The translations under genes were made by a program, and so were the position numbers. 64,000 nucleotides of DNA from Cheilinus undulatus (lineage: Eukaryota; Chordata; Actinopteri; Labriformes; Labridae), in assembly GCF_018320785.1 (NCBI RefSeq), contig NC_054888.1, positions 22,337,938 through 22,401,937 on the forward strand. Reading direction: 5' to 3'. This document shows, piece after piece, positions 50,871-61,263 of this stretch (position 1 is its first letter; each line of letters begins with the position of its first letter). The notes beneath the pieces are model-generated. The model did no database searches. It was not told where the DNA came from and saw nothing but the letters and a program-made list of their open reading frames with translations.

Positions 50871-51269
50871 CTCATTTTCAACCCTGTAGGTAAAAGTTCT
50901 TGGTCCAGTCTCCCTTAAAAAAGATCTCTAATCTCAGTGGGACTACCTTAGATTAATAAAGGTTCAATAAAATTACTTTTTTAACTGAACTGAAATTGAA
51001 AATTTCTTCTTAAGTAAACACTAAATCTTAATCCAGACACAGGCTGTTCTTTGACATGAGAGGTCTGCTTGATTGTTTTTTTTTTGTTTGTTTGTTGGTT
51101 TTTCAACTGAGTGTGGAAGTAGCATGACCTCACAAGCTTAAGCTGATCCTCATCTGCTCATAAGTCCATGAAAGGATCTCATAAAATTTGTAGTAAGTCC
51201 TGTTAGTCCAAAATATTAATCCAGTGTTGAAATCTGTTTTAAAATGGGCAGAATGAAAGTTATTTAGCT

Positions 51270-52640
51270 CACTTAAGGGAGCTGCTTGAGGAGTGAGAGT
51301 AACCCTGTTTAATCCTCACTGGTTGGTGCTGAGCTGAGCCGTTTTATGCACAAGTAAAGCACAAAGTCATTCTTACAAATCAAAGTAGGCTAACATTAAA
51401 GTCAAACTAGAATATTAGAGGAAAAGTCTGACAAACAACAGAAAGAGAGACAACAGAGAGGGACATTTTGTTAAAAAGTTCAATATTACTGTACTTGAAT
51501 TTATTCATAGCTTAGTGATTAGAAATAGACTATTTTCATTTATTTGGATCTCTGAGGATCTGATTCCACTGTTTCAAAGAGTAAAACCCTTTAAACTACT
51601 CCTCTTCTCTTTTCCTCTACAGTAAAGAACAGCTGCTGTAGAGAGTTCAGTGGCGGACATGTTTATTAAGACCTGTTTATTAGCCCAAACCAACGTCTAT
51701 CGCAATATCGTATCGTGGCCTCTTTACTATAATTCTCTGCATTTTCACTGAAAACCAAGCAAACAGACTCATGATACAATGCATGTATAATGTCATAATA
51801 GCAATCCTGAATTAGAATATTCTCCCCTCTATTCACAACCACACATTTTTACCAAATCCTGCAGCGCCAACTTTGATGCAGCTGAACATGACAGAACAGA
51901 ATCCAAGCAGGTAAAGTTAGGAATAATAGCTTTACTTACATCTGATCAGCAGCTGGGGGGTCACAGGTGTTTTTGTGTGGAAGTTACAACCCTGGTAGAT
52001 CTGCTGGTGAGTAGACACTGGTGTGAATTTAACAGAAGAAACAATGAGACAAAAGTCACAGTCAGAATTTATGGATCTGATAGGAAGGAACGTTTATCTA
52101 TAAATTTTTTACAGTCAAGGTATAATGCGCTACAGTCGTGATTTTCTCCACACTGTCGCTACTCTTGCTCATAACTTCATGTAAACAAACACATCTTAAA
52201 GTGGTTAGCGCTACTTAGCATGCTACACCATCAGACAACAGAGCAATGCTGAGTCCACTGCCCAAACCACAGCCTGTAGCAGTCTGCAGCTCCAACAATG
52301 AGCCTCACACCGCCCGCCACACATCAGCCACAGCACATCAAAGACGATCCGACCAACGTTCTACTGGAAGATAGCAAGCTGCTAGCCGCCGCTAACTTTA
52401 GCATTTCTCCCTCTTTAAAACACACAGAAGCATTAAGTCTTGGATATTTAGACTCACCACGGGTTCTGTGGAACAAAACAGTGATCTCTGGAACTCATAG
52501 GAAGGGACAAAAAGACACTCCAACAACTTTCTGATGAGACTTAACTCCTAACGGTCACCGTTAAGAGCTTCGTGCGGATTCTGCCCAGAGATGAAGGAGT
52601 GTGGGCGGGGCTATCATCTTTGATTGGCTACTTTAGTCAA
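51270..52640 (+). repeat. Repeat block, copy B (also at 19,050-19,920)
   Basis: Same order and orientation of shared segments as copy A, interrupted by extra sequence at about 51,370-52,000. The 78-codon frame is kept at 52298-52534 with three substitutions. Together with the B30.2 remnant just upstream, it reproduces the arrangement downstream of gene 1. Confidence 0.65.
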
Positions 52641-52734
52641 CAGGACATGATGATTGACAGGTGATCTAACAGCACACATTTTAAAGTGTTTAATACAGAA
52701 AAAAACATTAGTTACAACATTTTTTTCTATCAAG

Positions 52735-52885
52735 TATTTTGTCTATCTTTTTCGTTTTGAAAGGGAGAAATGCTAAAGTTAGCGGTGGCTAGCAGCTTGC
52801 TATCCTCCAGTAGAATGTTGGTCGGATCATCTTTGATGTGCTGTGGCAGATTTGTGGCGGGCGGTGTGAGGCTGTAGTGCATTAT
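52735..52885 (-). repeat. Inverted partial copy of the same repeat
   Basis: Reverse complement of part of 52,290-52,420 (gggagaaatgctaaagttag, ttggtcggatcatctttgat), with an internal deletion. Together with copy B it could form a hairpin with a loop of about 320 bases. Confidence 0.7.
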
Positions 52886-52889
52886 ACCT

Positions 52890-53700
52890 TCACTGTAAAA
52901 AGAAATGAGTAAAGTCCTGTTTAAAAAGCTAAGATTGCACAAAATTTGATGTTTATTTTTCCATTCTATAAGAATGAGTGCGGCTTAAAGTGTTACAGAA
53001 AATAACTCATGTTCATGATGGCAATTTGTATTGAATTTAGTCTCTTCAATATGTAAAGCTCTAATTAGAATTTTGGCTTTATTGTCAAGTGTTTGTTTTT
53101 ATTAGTTGGAAAATGATGATCCATTAATTCCTGTTGTCTGCAGCCTGCTTATCCTCTTTAAGCTCATTTATATTGTATGCCTGCATGAAAAAGTATCTGC
53201 GTGTTCTGTAAACTAATCCACTAGAGGTCGCCATCTCTCACGGAGCTACTCTGGTGCTGCTCCATGTGTCCCACAGACTGAAGAAAGAACAGTCCTTCCT
53301 CTGCTCAGCTGTGCTCTTGTGCTGTTTGTCTCTGTACCAGGTGAGCTAACATCATTGTTGTTTGTATTTTTTGTAATAACTTACTCAATATTTGTTGAAA
53401 ATTGCTCTGAAAACTCAAAACTTGTTTCTGGTCAGAGTTAGATTATTGATGACTTCACAGTTCATAAAAATAGAGAAAATGTGAATGCATATTTTGAGGA
53501 TATCAGGGAGGAGGTGCTTATCTACATACCTATTACCTACAGATAATAATAAATTAATCATTTGTAAATACTGTAGTGTTCTTGTCCAGTGTGTAATGAC
53601 TAGACGTAACACCGAGCTAAACCATGTAAATGAAGACACAGTCGAAGTAAAGTTGCTGTCATTTACTTAACCCATCCACATTAACAATAGATGAAAACTG
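52890..53700. other. Non-coding; possible orphan splice donor near 53,340
   Basis: No coding exon supported. tctctgtaccag followed by gtgagctaac at 53,330-53,350 is a good donor after GC-richer sequence and could be the end of a 5' untranslated exon. No downstream coding exon on this strand was found to pair with it. Confidence 0.3.
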
Positions 53701-53705
53701 CAAAA

Positions 53706-54190
53706 AAAGAGAGAGGCATCTGGCTGCAGCCCTCGGGCAAACCTCTACGCTGGGGCGTTCGGTCGGAGACCTCTACACTGGGGTGAAACCTCTACGCTGG
53801 GGCGTGAAGTATATTACCCGCGACGAAATTTCAGCTCTATCCACTTGCCAAAAATACAACGGACCTAAACCTAACCAGTCGGATTTTAATGCTTAAACCT
53901 AACCAGTCGGATTGAAACGCCTAAACTGAACCAGTCGGGGTTTAATAGCGTAGACCCCTTAATAGCGTGCCCCAGCGTACTGGACTATGCTAATGTGTCA
54001 TAAGCACAGCGTTGTAGTCATGCTAACAACAGCTAGGTCATGCTAACAACAGCTAACACACTGCACGCCTTAGCGTAGGCTTGGGCAATGACGTCCCGCC
54101 CCAGCGTAGAGGTTTCGCCCCAGCATAGAGGTCTCCAACCGAACGCCCCAGCGTAGAGTTTTGCTCAAGGGCTGCAGCCAGACCCTCTTG
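53706..54190. mobile_element. MITE with about 95-bp inverted repeats built of a short tandem motif
   Basis: Left arm tctggctgcagccctcgggc and right arm, inverted, tctggctgcagcccttgagc continue for about 95 bp. Each arm carries three spaced copies of cctctacgctggggcg or variants. The interior has about three units of aacctaaccagtcggattt. No coding frame. Confidence 0.75.
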
Positions 54191-54884
54191 AAAAAAGAAG
54201 ATACAAAACATTCACTTTCTATTCTAATACAAGAACTGCGTTTCACATGCACATGAATAAAACCACAAACTTTACATACATTAACAATATTGTATAAAAT
54301 GTAATGTCTAACATCTCAAACAATAACAAAAATACTCACAGCATTGCCCATCCTAAGCTTGAAGTGGTAAGCAGTGGATTGTCTGCAGCTATCTGGCTGA
54401 ACTGCCCTGTCCTAACTCCTTATCAAAAACCCCTCCCACGAAAGTTTTTAAAAGCCAACCCACGAAAACCAAGAAGTCTACCCCAGAAGTGGCAAATGCC
54501 ACTAGGCAACACAAATACACTCACTGACTGCTTCATTAGACACATCTGTGCAATGAAAGGCAGACCAGTAACAACATCTCTCCCATGAATTACACTAAAA
54601 TAAATGTAGGATGTTCTGAACAGATGTTAATAAAAACATGTCATGTAAACTTTAATCGTCCAATAAATTATTTTTGGAATTCTTTAGTCCCTGAAGTCAG
54701 TATCTGCCCCAAAAATCCATATAGATCCGCCCTACAGTTGACTGATTGAATTTTTGCCATCTAAGTTGACAGGGCATCGAAAGATAATGCATTATGTTTT
54801 ATAGCCTGATTACCACTGCTTTAAAAGTTGTGACATCCACTCATATTTATCCCAGATTAAATTAAATATTTTTTAAAAATTAAC

Positions 54885-55268
54885 CTGATTTGTATTTGGT
54901 TAAATACTGAAGTGTTTTCCATGAACACTTCATGAAGTGAACATATCCAGCACTATTACAGTTTATACCACATACAAACTGGGAGCTGTAGCGTGTGAAT
55001 TTGTCACATTAACGGTAAAATAAAAGTTTAACCATCAAACTAGATTAAGCGAGACAGCCGGGGTACATTGATCTGGTTTGAAAATACACCCTGATGTTTT
55101 ACAAATAGATTTAACAACCACAGGGTGATCTTTATACAGATTAGCTAAAGAAACAAGTAAATGAATCACTGAAATACAGAGAAACAGCAAAGTATTACAG
55201 TGTTTATGCACAATAACCACAAACTTCTCTTAAAATCTTTAATAGAATTTATTAAACCAAAAAAAACT
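54885..55268 (-). repeat. Flanking repeat, copy 2 of the inverted pair with 45,608-46,012
   Basis: Reverse complement of the sequence downstream of gene 2, with small indels. Short open frames in the two copies share residues (GCIFKPDQC-PAVSLNLV) only because the DNA is shared. Confidence 0.7.
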
Positions 55269-55794
55269 CTTGTTGGAGTGCAAGCCTGAGCAGAGCAAGA
55301 GAGCGCACCTCCACAGTGCTTCATTAAATCCATTATCAGAATGCTTCAGTTAAAAAAAAACAGGTGGTTAACAGGTGAGCATGTTTATCATAAACAGTTA
55401 CTTCAGGACACAGGTGAAAGCGACTTTTCTCTCTTTTTCTTTTCCTCTCCACACAGATGTGTGCCCTTTTCCTCTATCTTCCCTCCCCTCCTTCCAGAGC
55501 TAAAATGAGACATAAGAGCCTACTGTAATGTAAAATCTGGATATGTTAAGTAATATTCAGTGTATTTTTATATTGATAAGAGATTGGCCTTTATTATTAT
55601 TTTGTCAGTTTACTTAATAGTAAGCTTATTAAACATTAGGGACTACTTAATTGCCTAAAATAACCAATTGACTTAATCTATTTAACATAAAAAGCAGTAA
55701 AAAAAAGTTTGATTGTTTTTAAAACCCTTCGAATTGTGCCTGGTGTTGTTGATGTTGAAGGATGCTGCACTGATTAATAAACTTAATAATTTTT

Positions 55795-56440
55795 ACCTTC
55801 GCCAAGGAGGTTATGCAATCGGGTGGGTTTGTTTGTTCGTTTGTTTGTTAGCAACATAGCTCAAAAAGTTATGGACAGATTTTCATGAAATTTTCAGGAA
55901 ATGTCAGAAATGGCATAAGGAAGAACTGATAAGAATTTGGGACTGATCCGGATCACCATCTGGATCCAGGAATTTTTTAAATGATTCTGTACTATTGGGA
56001 GATAGAGCTAATGGCGTAGGTCTGCACTATTACCACTTTACACCAGGAGATGGCGGATATGAGTAACTTATTCAAAGTTTTGGAGTTTATAGAGTTTGAT
56101 GACGCACGCCTGGTCGAGGAGACGAGTCGGAGCGTAACAGAGAGAAAGACAGTGAATTGTAGTGAGAATACTGACAATGTTGGGAGGAATAGAGGAATAT
56201 TCACCCTCTACCATGACTTCCACACGTAGCGAAGCCAGTGCTTTGCCTCACCGTGTCTCCAACCAACCGGGGAGGGAGTAATAAGCAAATTAGATTTTGG
56301 GAGTGATCTGGATCACTGTCTTGATCCAGGAATGTTTTTAAAGGATTCTGCACTTATTGGGAGATAGGGCTAATGGCGGAGGTCTGCGCTCTCTGAGTGC
56401 TTTTCAAGTTTATTACTGATCTACACTCAGAAAGGATTTC
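55795..56440 (+). repeat. Dispersed repeat with two related units
   Basis: Begins ccttcgccaaggaggttatg, a start seen in dispersed animal repeats. The stretch gatctggatcac, atccaggaa, attgggagatag, aatggc occurs in both halves (about 55,940-56,030 and 56,298-56,390). Not coding. Confidence 0.5.
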
Positions 56441-57935
56441 AGTTCTTTAAACTCACGTCATGGATCACAGTACAGCCAGCGGTGCTTGTAGTTTGTGCGT
56501 AGTGTAGTTTGAGTGTTCTTTGTAGTTTTTTGCTGGGAGGGGCATTTGCAATTTCGTTGTATTTTTGCAATGACGATAAGACGGCTATCTATAACAGTTT
56601 GCCTTTACAGGAGACCACACCGCGATGCCTTGCTGCACTGTGCCAGTGCTGGGCCAGGCCATGGCGTATGAGTTTATATGCACCGGTATATGCGCACATT
56701 CGTTGTTTGCCAAATTGGCCCGACATCATTAACAGAAGTTCTGTCATCACCTTTAAAGGATCTTCACACACACACAATGGTGCTGCTGGTGGGAATGGAC
56801 ACAGACTCTCAAGGCAGCCTGGTGAGCTCTGTTGTGCCACAAGTTCACTTTATTGGGAGCTTTTAAAAGTTCTGGACTACTGTAGAGCTTGAAATAACTT
56901 AGAAACATCGATAAACTTTATCTACATTTTCCAAAAAAGGGGTTAAGACAAGATCAGACATTTTTAAAATCTATTGAAGAGATTTTTATGCTCAACATTG
57001 CTTCTGCAGCACCTGTGGTTATTAATAGCCTAAACGTGAACATTTCTCATCACTGATCTACACATAGAAAGAAGATTTAGCTTGTTTTTTAAACTAACAA
57101 TACCATGGATCACATTACAACCAGCAGTGCATTTAAACACTTTGACTTTGGAGAGGACCTCACCGCTGTGCCAGTGCCATGCCGCGCACTTGTTTAAATA
57201 CTCCGTTATAGCTCTGAGCTTCTTCATCATTTGACAAATTGAAATGAAATCATAAGCAGGATTTCATTCACCACATTAAAGCATCATACACTGGCAGCAG
57301 TACTGCTGGTGGAGAGGGACATGTTTTCAAGGCATTTATTTAAAAACATGCACTCTTCACATCGCTCCATCTTAATGACGGTAATTGAAGCAATACTTTT
57401 TTTTATTACCCCAGTATATGCAGAATTACTACAATTTATGAGGCATACATTGTAATAAATGACACTTAGACAAATATAAATATCAGAAATTGATATTTCA
57501 ATACACCTCCTATAATAATAGGGCACCACAGCTTACATGGAATTAACTTATCAGTAATCAATTGGAAAAATGTCATAACTTATTAATTAAAAATATGAAT
57601 TATTAATTTATAGTTAATTATGAATCATTCTCATACTTCAAATCATGAATTCTCATTTCAGTGACTTCACTTCCAGAAATAATAATGCTTTCTACACCAT
57701 TGAAATATGCTTTGAAGATTTATTATGAATCACAGGATTACAATGTATATCATATAACTAATATGAATTATAATGTAGGTAAATAAAACAGGAAATGGAT
57801 AAATGTGATAAGAAGAGATGATGCCAATCTAGTTTGATTAAGAGTGGATGATTTGAAAGTAAAGAAAAAGATAATTAACAGTATAAAATTTGGGATGTAA
57901 ATTAGGAAAAATAGATCGGAATAATTGTTTTAATG
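56441..57935. other. Non-coding, no gene seen
   Basis: AT-rich. Two loosely similar stretches (about 56,400-56,790 and 57,045-57,320, each with gtgccagtgc and atggatcaca motifs) look like diverged copies of one repeat. No exon recognised. Confidence 0.4.
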
Positions 57936-58237
57936 GAACTGAATAAGATAAGATAAAATAAGATATTCCTTTATTAGTCCCACAAGGGGAAATTCCAATT
58001 TACAGCAGCAAAAAGCAGTATACACAAAGCAGGCTATTGGCGACAGAAGCACAATAGAAATAGAGGAAAAGTAAAGGTAGTATTAAAAGAGCACTAAGAA
58101 ATACAGAAGTACAAAAATATGGAATGTAAAAAATGTCAACTTACAAATTACACATAGTATTTACAAACAGTTATGTACAGGTTAGATATATTACAGATTG
58201 AGTGTGGTGGAGATATTCATATGTACACCTATATAAA

Positions 58238-58260
58238 CACACACACACACACACACACAT
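58238..58260. repeat. CA microsatellite
   Basis: About eleven CA units, followed by a short TA-rich stretch. Confidence 0.95.
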
Positions 58261-58434
58261 ACATATATATACAAACGTGTACAGATTATACATTTAAGTA
58301 TTAATTATTGCACAAATTGTCTTGCGCAGTTTCTGTTGTGAAGTCTAACAGGTGCAGGAATGAAAGATCTGCGATACCTCTCCTTCACACACTTCAGGTG
58401 TAGCATGCTGTCACTAATGGAGCTCCTTAGTGCA

Positions 58435-58458
58435 GTGTGTGTGTGTGTGTGTGTGTGT
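58435..58458. repeat. TG microsatellite
   Basis: About eleven or twelve TG units within the LINE 3' fragment. Confidence 0.95.
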
Positions 58459-58599
58459 TGGAGGGGGTGGGAGTCTTTGTCCATCATGGAGGACAGCTTG
58501 GCTGCCATCCTCCTCTCCTCCTCCTCCTCCACAGGTTCCAGAGGGCATCTCAGGACAGAGCTGGCCTTCTTTATCATGCCGCAACCTGAGTGATCTGGA

Positions 58600-59363
58600 T
58601 CATAAGAGCCTACTTTGCCGTAGAAGAAGGGGTCTTGGAGATGAACTATCTAGGTGAGGTGCTGAAAGCCTGGAGTTACCACTGGTACCAGTTGGGTCCA
58701 ACCTTTGATCAGCTGAGCTGGTAGGTTCTGCAACGCGGCCAAAGTGGGTCTCTCAGATGACGGTCTGACCAACACGGCAAGATGTGTCCTTTCCTTTAGA
58801 TTCTGATGGACTCATCTTGTTCAAACAAAAACAAAAAAAAAAAAAAAAAAAAAAGAAACCTTCTTAATTCCTCCTATTAACTATCAAAAATACTGTCTCT
58901 GGATGGTCAACATCACTTTGTAAGTTATCGGAAGAAGAAAAAACTGTGTTTACTGCTGTGAAATCTGAACGTCAGAGGAAAAAGAATATTAAAAGAACTC
59001 TGCTGCATCAAACAGCATGAAAGCTATAAAAATTATATAATTTGTGCAGGATCAAAAATAATTTTAACTAATTGTTAGATACCGCGTCAGTCCTTTGTTG
59101 GAAAGAAGGACAAAAGAGGATTAAGTTCAGTCCTAGATTCCGACTTCATTCCAAAGATCATGTTAGGTAAATTATCAGCTGAGAATCCTCCTTCTGTTGT
59201 ACTATATTTCCCTTAAACCTCTCATCTTCTGACTCCTTTAGGCAAAGAGAGTCACACACACAGAAGCTGTTAAAAGTAGCGTTAACATGGCTATATATAT
59301 GGCAAATACTTTGTTTATTAATGTAAGCGTGTGACCTTCTGTATCATGCAATGTACAGACAGC
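58600..59363. other. Non-coding, with poly-A run
   Basis: Contains an A-rich tract of about 25 bases near 58,830-58,855. No gene recognised. Confidence 0.45.
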
Positions 59364-59366
59364 TTA

Positions 59367-59837
59367 GGCCCTGTTTACATGACATTTTACTTCGTTTCCT
59401 GTTTTTGTTTCTAAAATGATCTCCATTAACACAAGACTGCGTGAAACAACAAAAACGATGTAGTATACATGCCAGGCCAGTAGATAGCGGTGTGATTTTG
59501 CAATGAACCAAAATCAGCACATGCGCCCAGACACTTCCGTCCTCTGACCATAAGTAGGAGTGCAGTACTATCCCCCTACAGTGTTTGGTTTGTTTTGTTT
59601 TAAGCCTACTCGCGCATGGATATTTACTGCAGTCGCAGTGCACATGTCTGTTTTCAGAAAGTGCCGGTTTCCCTGTTTACACGGAGACAGGGGCATTTTG
59701 AAAAACGTCCACTCTGGAGCCTGTTTCCAAAAAGTGCCGTTTTCAGGCAACAAAACTCTGTTGCCATGTAAACGGACAGCCAAAACGCTACAAAACTTTT
59801 GCGCTTTCACTCGAAATGTTGTCATATAGACGGGGTC
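59367..59837. mobile_element. 471-bp MITE with TTA target duplication (Harbinger-like)
   Basis: TTA on both sides (59364-59366, 59838-59840). Ends GGCCCTGTTTACATGACATT and, inverted, GACCCCGTCTATATGACAAC are imperfect inverted repeats. A three-base TWA duplication is the Harbinger signature. The overlapping open frames on both strands are not genes. Confidence 0.65.
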
Positions 59838-59840
59838 TTA

Positions 59841-60602
59841 ACAAGCAGCTTGGATTCCTGTAACCTTAATGAGAGGGAGGAGCAGATTCTGCACCTCACC
59901 ACATTCCTAGGATCAAACGTCACTCTCAAACTCACTCTTCATCAAATTAATAATTCAATATGAACCAAGCAGGAACACCATAAGCATTTAGAAATAAGGG
60001 CATAAACAGGTCGGCCACATGGGGACGTGTGGAGACTGATACAGGACATTAGTTGGCACTGTTGGTCAGTGGAAGAAATCTTGATTCAAACGATTTTCTC
60101 GCTAGGAAATAATCATGGAACATTACAATACAGAGATGTTTTAAAGTTAAATGCCAGAACTACATTCCAGACATGGCTGCTGCACTGTGTCACTCCGCCC
60201 AGTGGTTTACTTAAGAAATAGTTCCGAGTATTTGCTTCATGTGTCGTAATGTTACATAATTATATGTTATTATTTCATAGCATGGTGAATGTACGGGTCA
60301 CAACTTGTCCACGTGAGTGTTTTGGAGTTGCTGGATTGTGTATTTGATGAGTTTCATGAGGGAAAGCCGGAAAACCATCTGCTTACATTGAGTTGGCACA
60401 GCAGCTCCAAACTTGGCAGCACCGATCTAGCAACAGCTTGCACCAACAACTATAAGTAACGAACCTATTACTAAGACTATAGGAATTATGGCAATGGGCG
60501 AATTTGCCAAAATGTTGAAGTATCCCTTTAACTGGCCTGACTGGTGCCTACCTAAAAACCTGCCTCCATATGAAATTAATGCTGAACAGTTAAACAATGT
60601 CA
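59841..60602. other. Non-coding, no gene seen
   Basis: No exon recognised between the MITE and the 3' flank of gene 3. Confidence 0.45.
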
Positions 60603-60739
60603 TATACACCAATACAAGTTCAACTAGTGAAGAAGAATTACTGACAAGTTTTGAATCAAAGAAATCAGATTAGTCAGAGATGATAAACCATCTAGTGTGT
60701 AGTCTGACTAAGCTTTGGATTCAGACAGCAGAGTTTGAG
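60603..60739 (-). other. 3' UTR of NLR gene 3
   Basis: On the minus strand this directly follows the stop codon and matches the 3' UTR starts of genes 1 and 2 (ctgaatccaaagcttagtca, then actagatg and tttatcatctct). Similarity fades before the position of the AATAAA seen in the other copies. Confidence 0.75.
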
Positions 60740-61263
60740 CTACAGAGAACACAGAGACACTGAGGAACCTGAATTTAACCCAAACCCAGGATAGAGCGGT
60801 TCAGTGAATGTGGTGTTGAAGGTGTGGAGGTGGATCAGTCTGTCAGAGGAGACTCTGTAGAAGGACAGAGAGCCAGCAGGATGGTCCAGATACACTGCTA
60901 CTCTACCAGAGGATGAAGAGGAGGAGAAGATTTTTGTTTCTCTCTTGTGACAGACATAGTGACCACCATCTGAGCAGATCAGACTCCAGGACTGATCATT
61001 AAATCCAAACAGACATTCATCTCTGTTTCCTCTCCTTCTGATTCCTCTGTAACTCACTGATAAATTAACCCATCCTCTCCACTCGACCTCCCAGGAACAG
61101 CGACCAGTCAGACCAGTCCAACACAGCAGCTGATGACAGTCAAATCTGTCTGGATGATCAGGATATGGCTGATCCTCCTTCACCCGTGTCACCATCCTGT
61201 TGTTGTCAGACAGTTTGAGTTTTCTGTCCACTGTGTTTGTGTCCACTTCCAGCTCACAGGCAT
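60740..61263 (-). CDS. Gene 3, B30.2 (PRY-SPRY) exon and stop
   Basis: 524 nt. [31 protein letters not shown] (tyrosine of CYWEVEW replaced by serine), [43 protein letters not shown] and TEPLYPGF. The variable segment is SDGGHYVCHKRETKIFS. The acceptor catcag is on the minus strand at 61264-61269. Confidence 0.9.

Larger units (their letters stand above)
57940..58590 (-). mobile_element. LINE 3' end
   Basis: Read on the minus strand, the frame 58305-58577 contains ISDSMLHLKCVKERYRRSFI followed by PAPVRLHNRN, the post-RT tail of fish LINEs. The 3' end runs into aataaaggaatatcttattt and a TTATC-type tail. A CA/TG microsatellite has expanded inside it. Confidence 0.65.

Noticed and set aside
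53330..53350. Good splice donor after a possible 5' untranslated exon
   Set aside because: No coding exon on the same strand follows before the inverted gene 3, so it is not reported as a gene.
59344..59829. Overlapping 85-99 codon frames on both strands
   Set aside because: They fall inside a short TTA-flanked MITE with inverted repeats.
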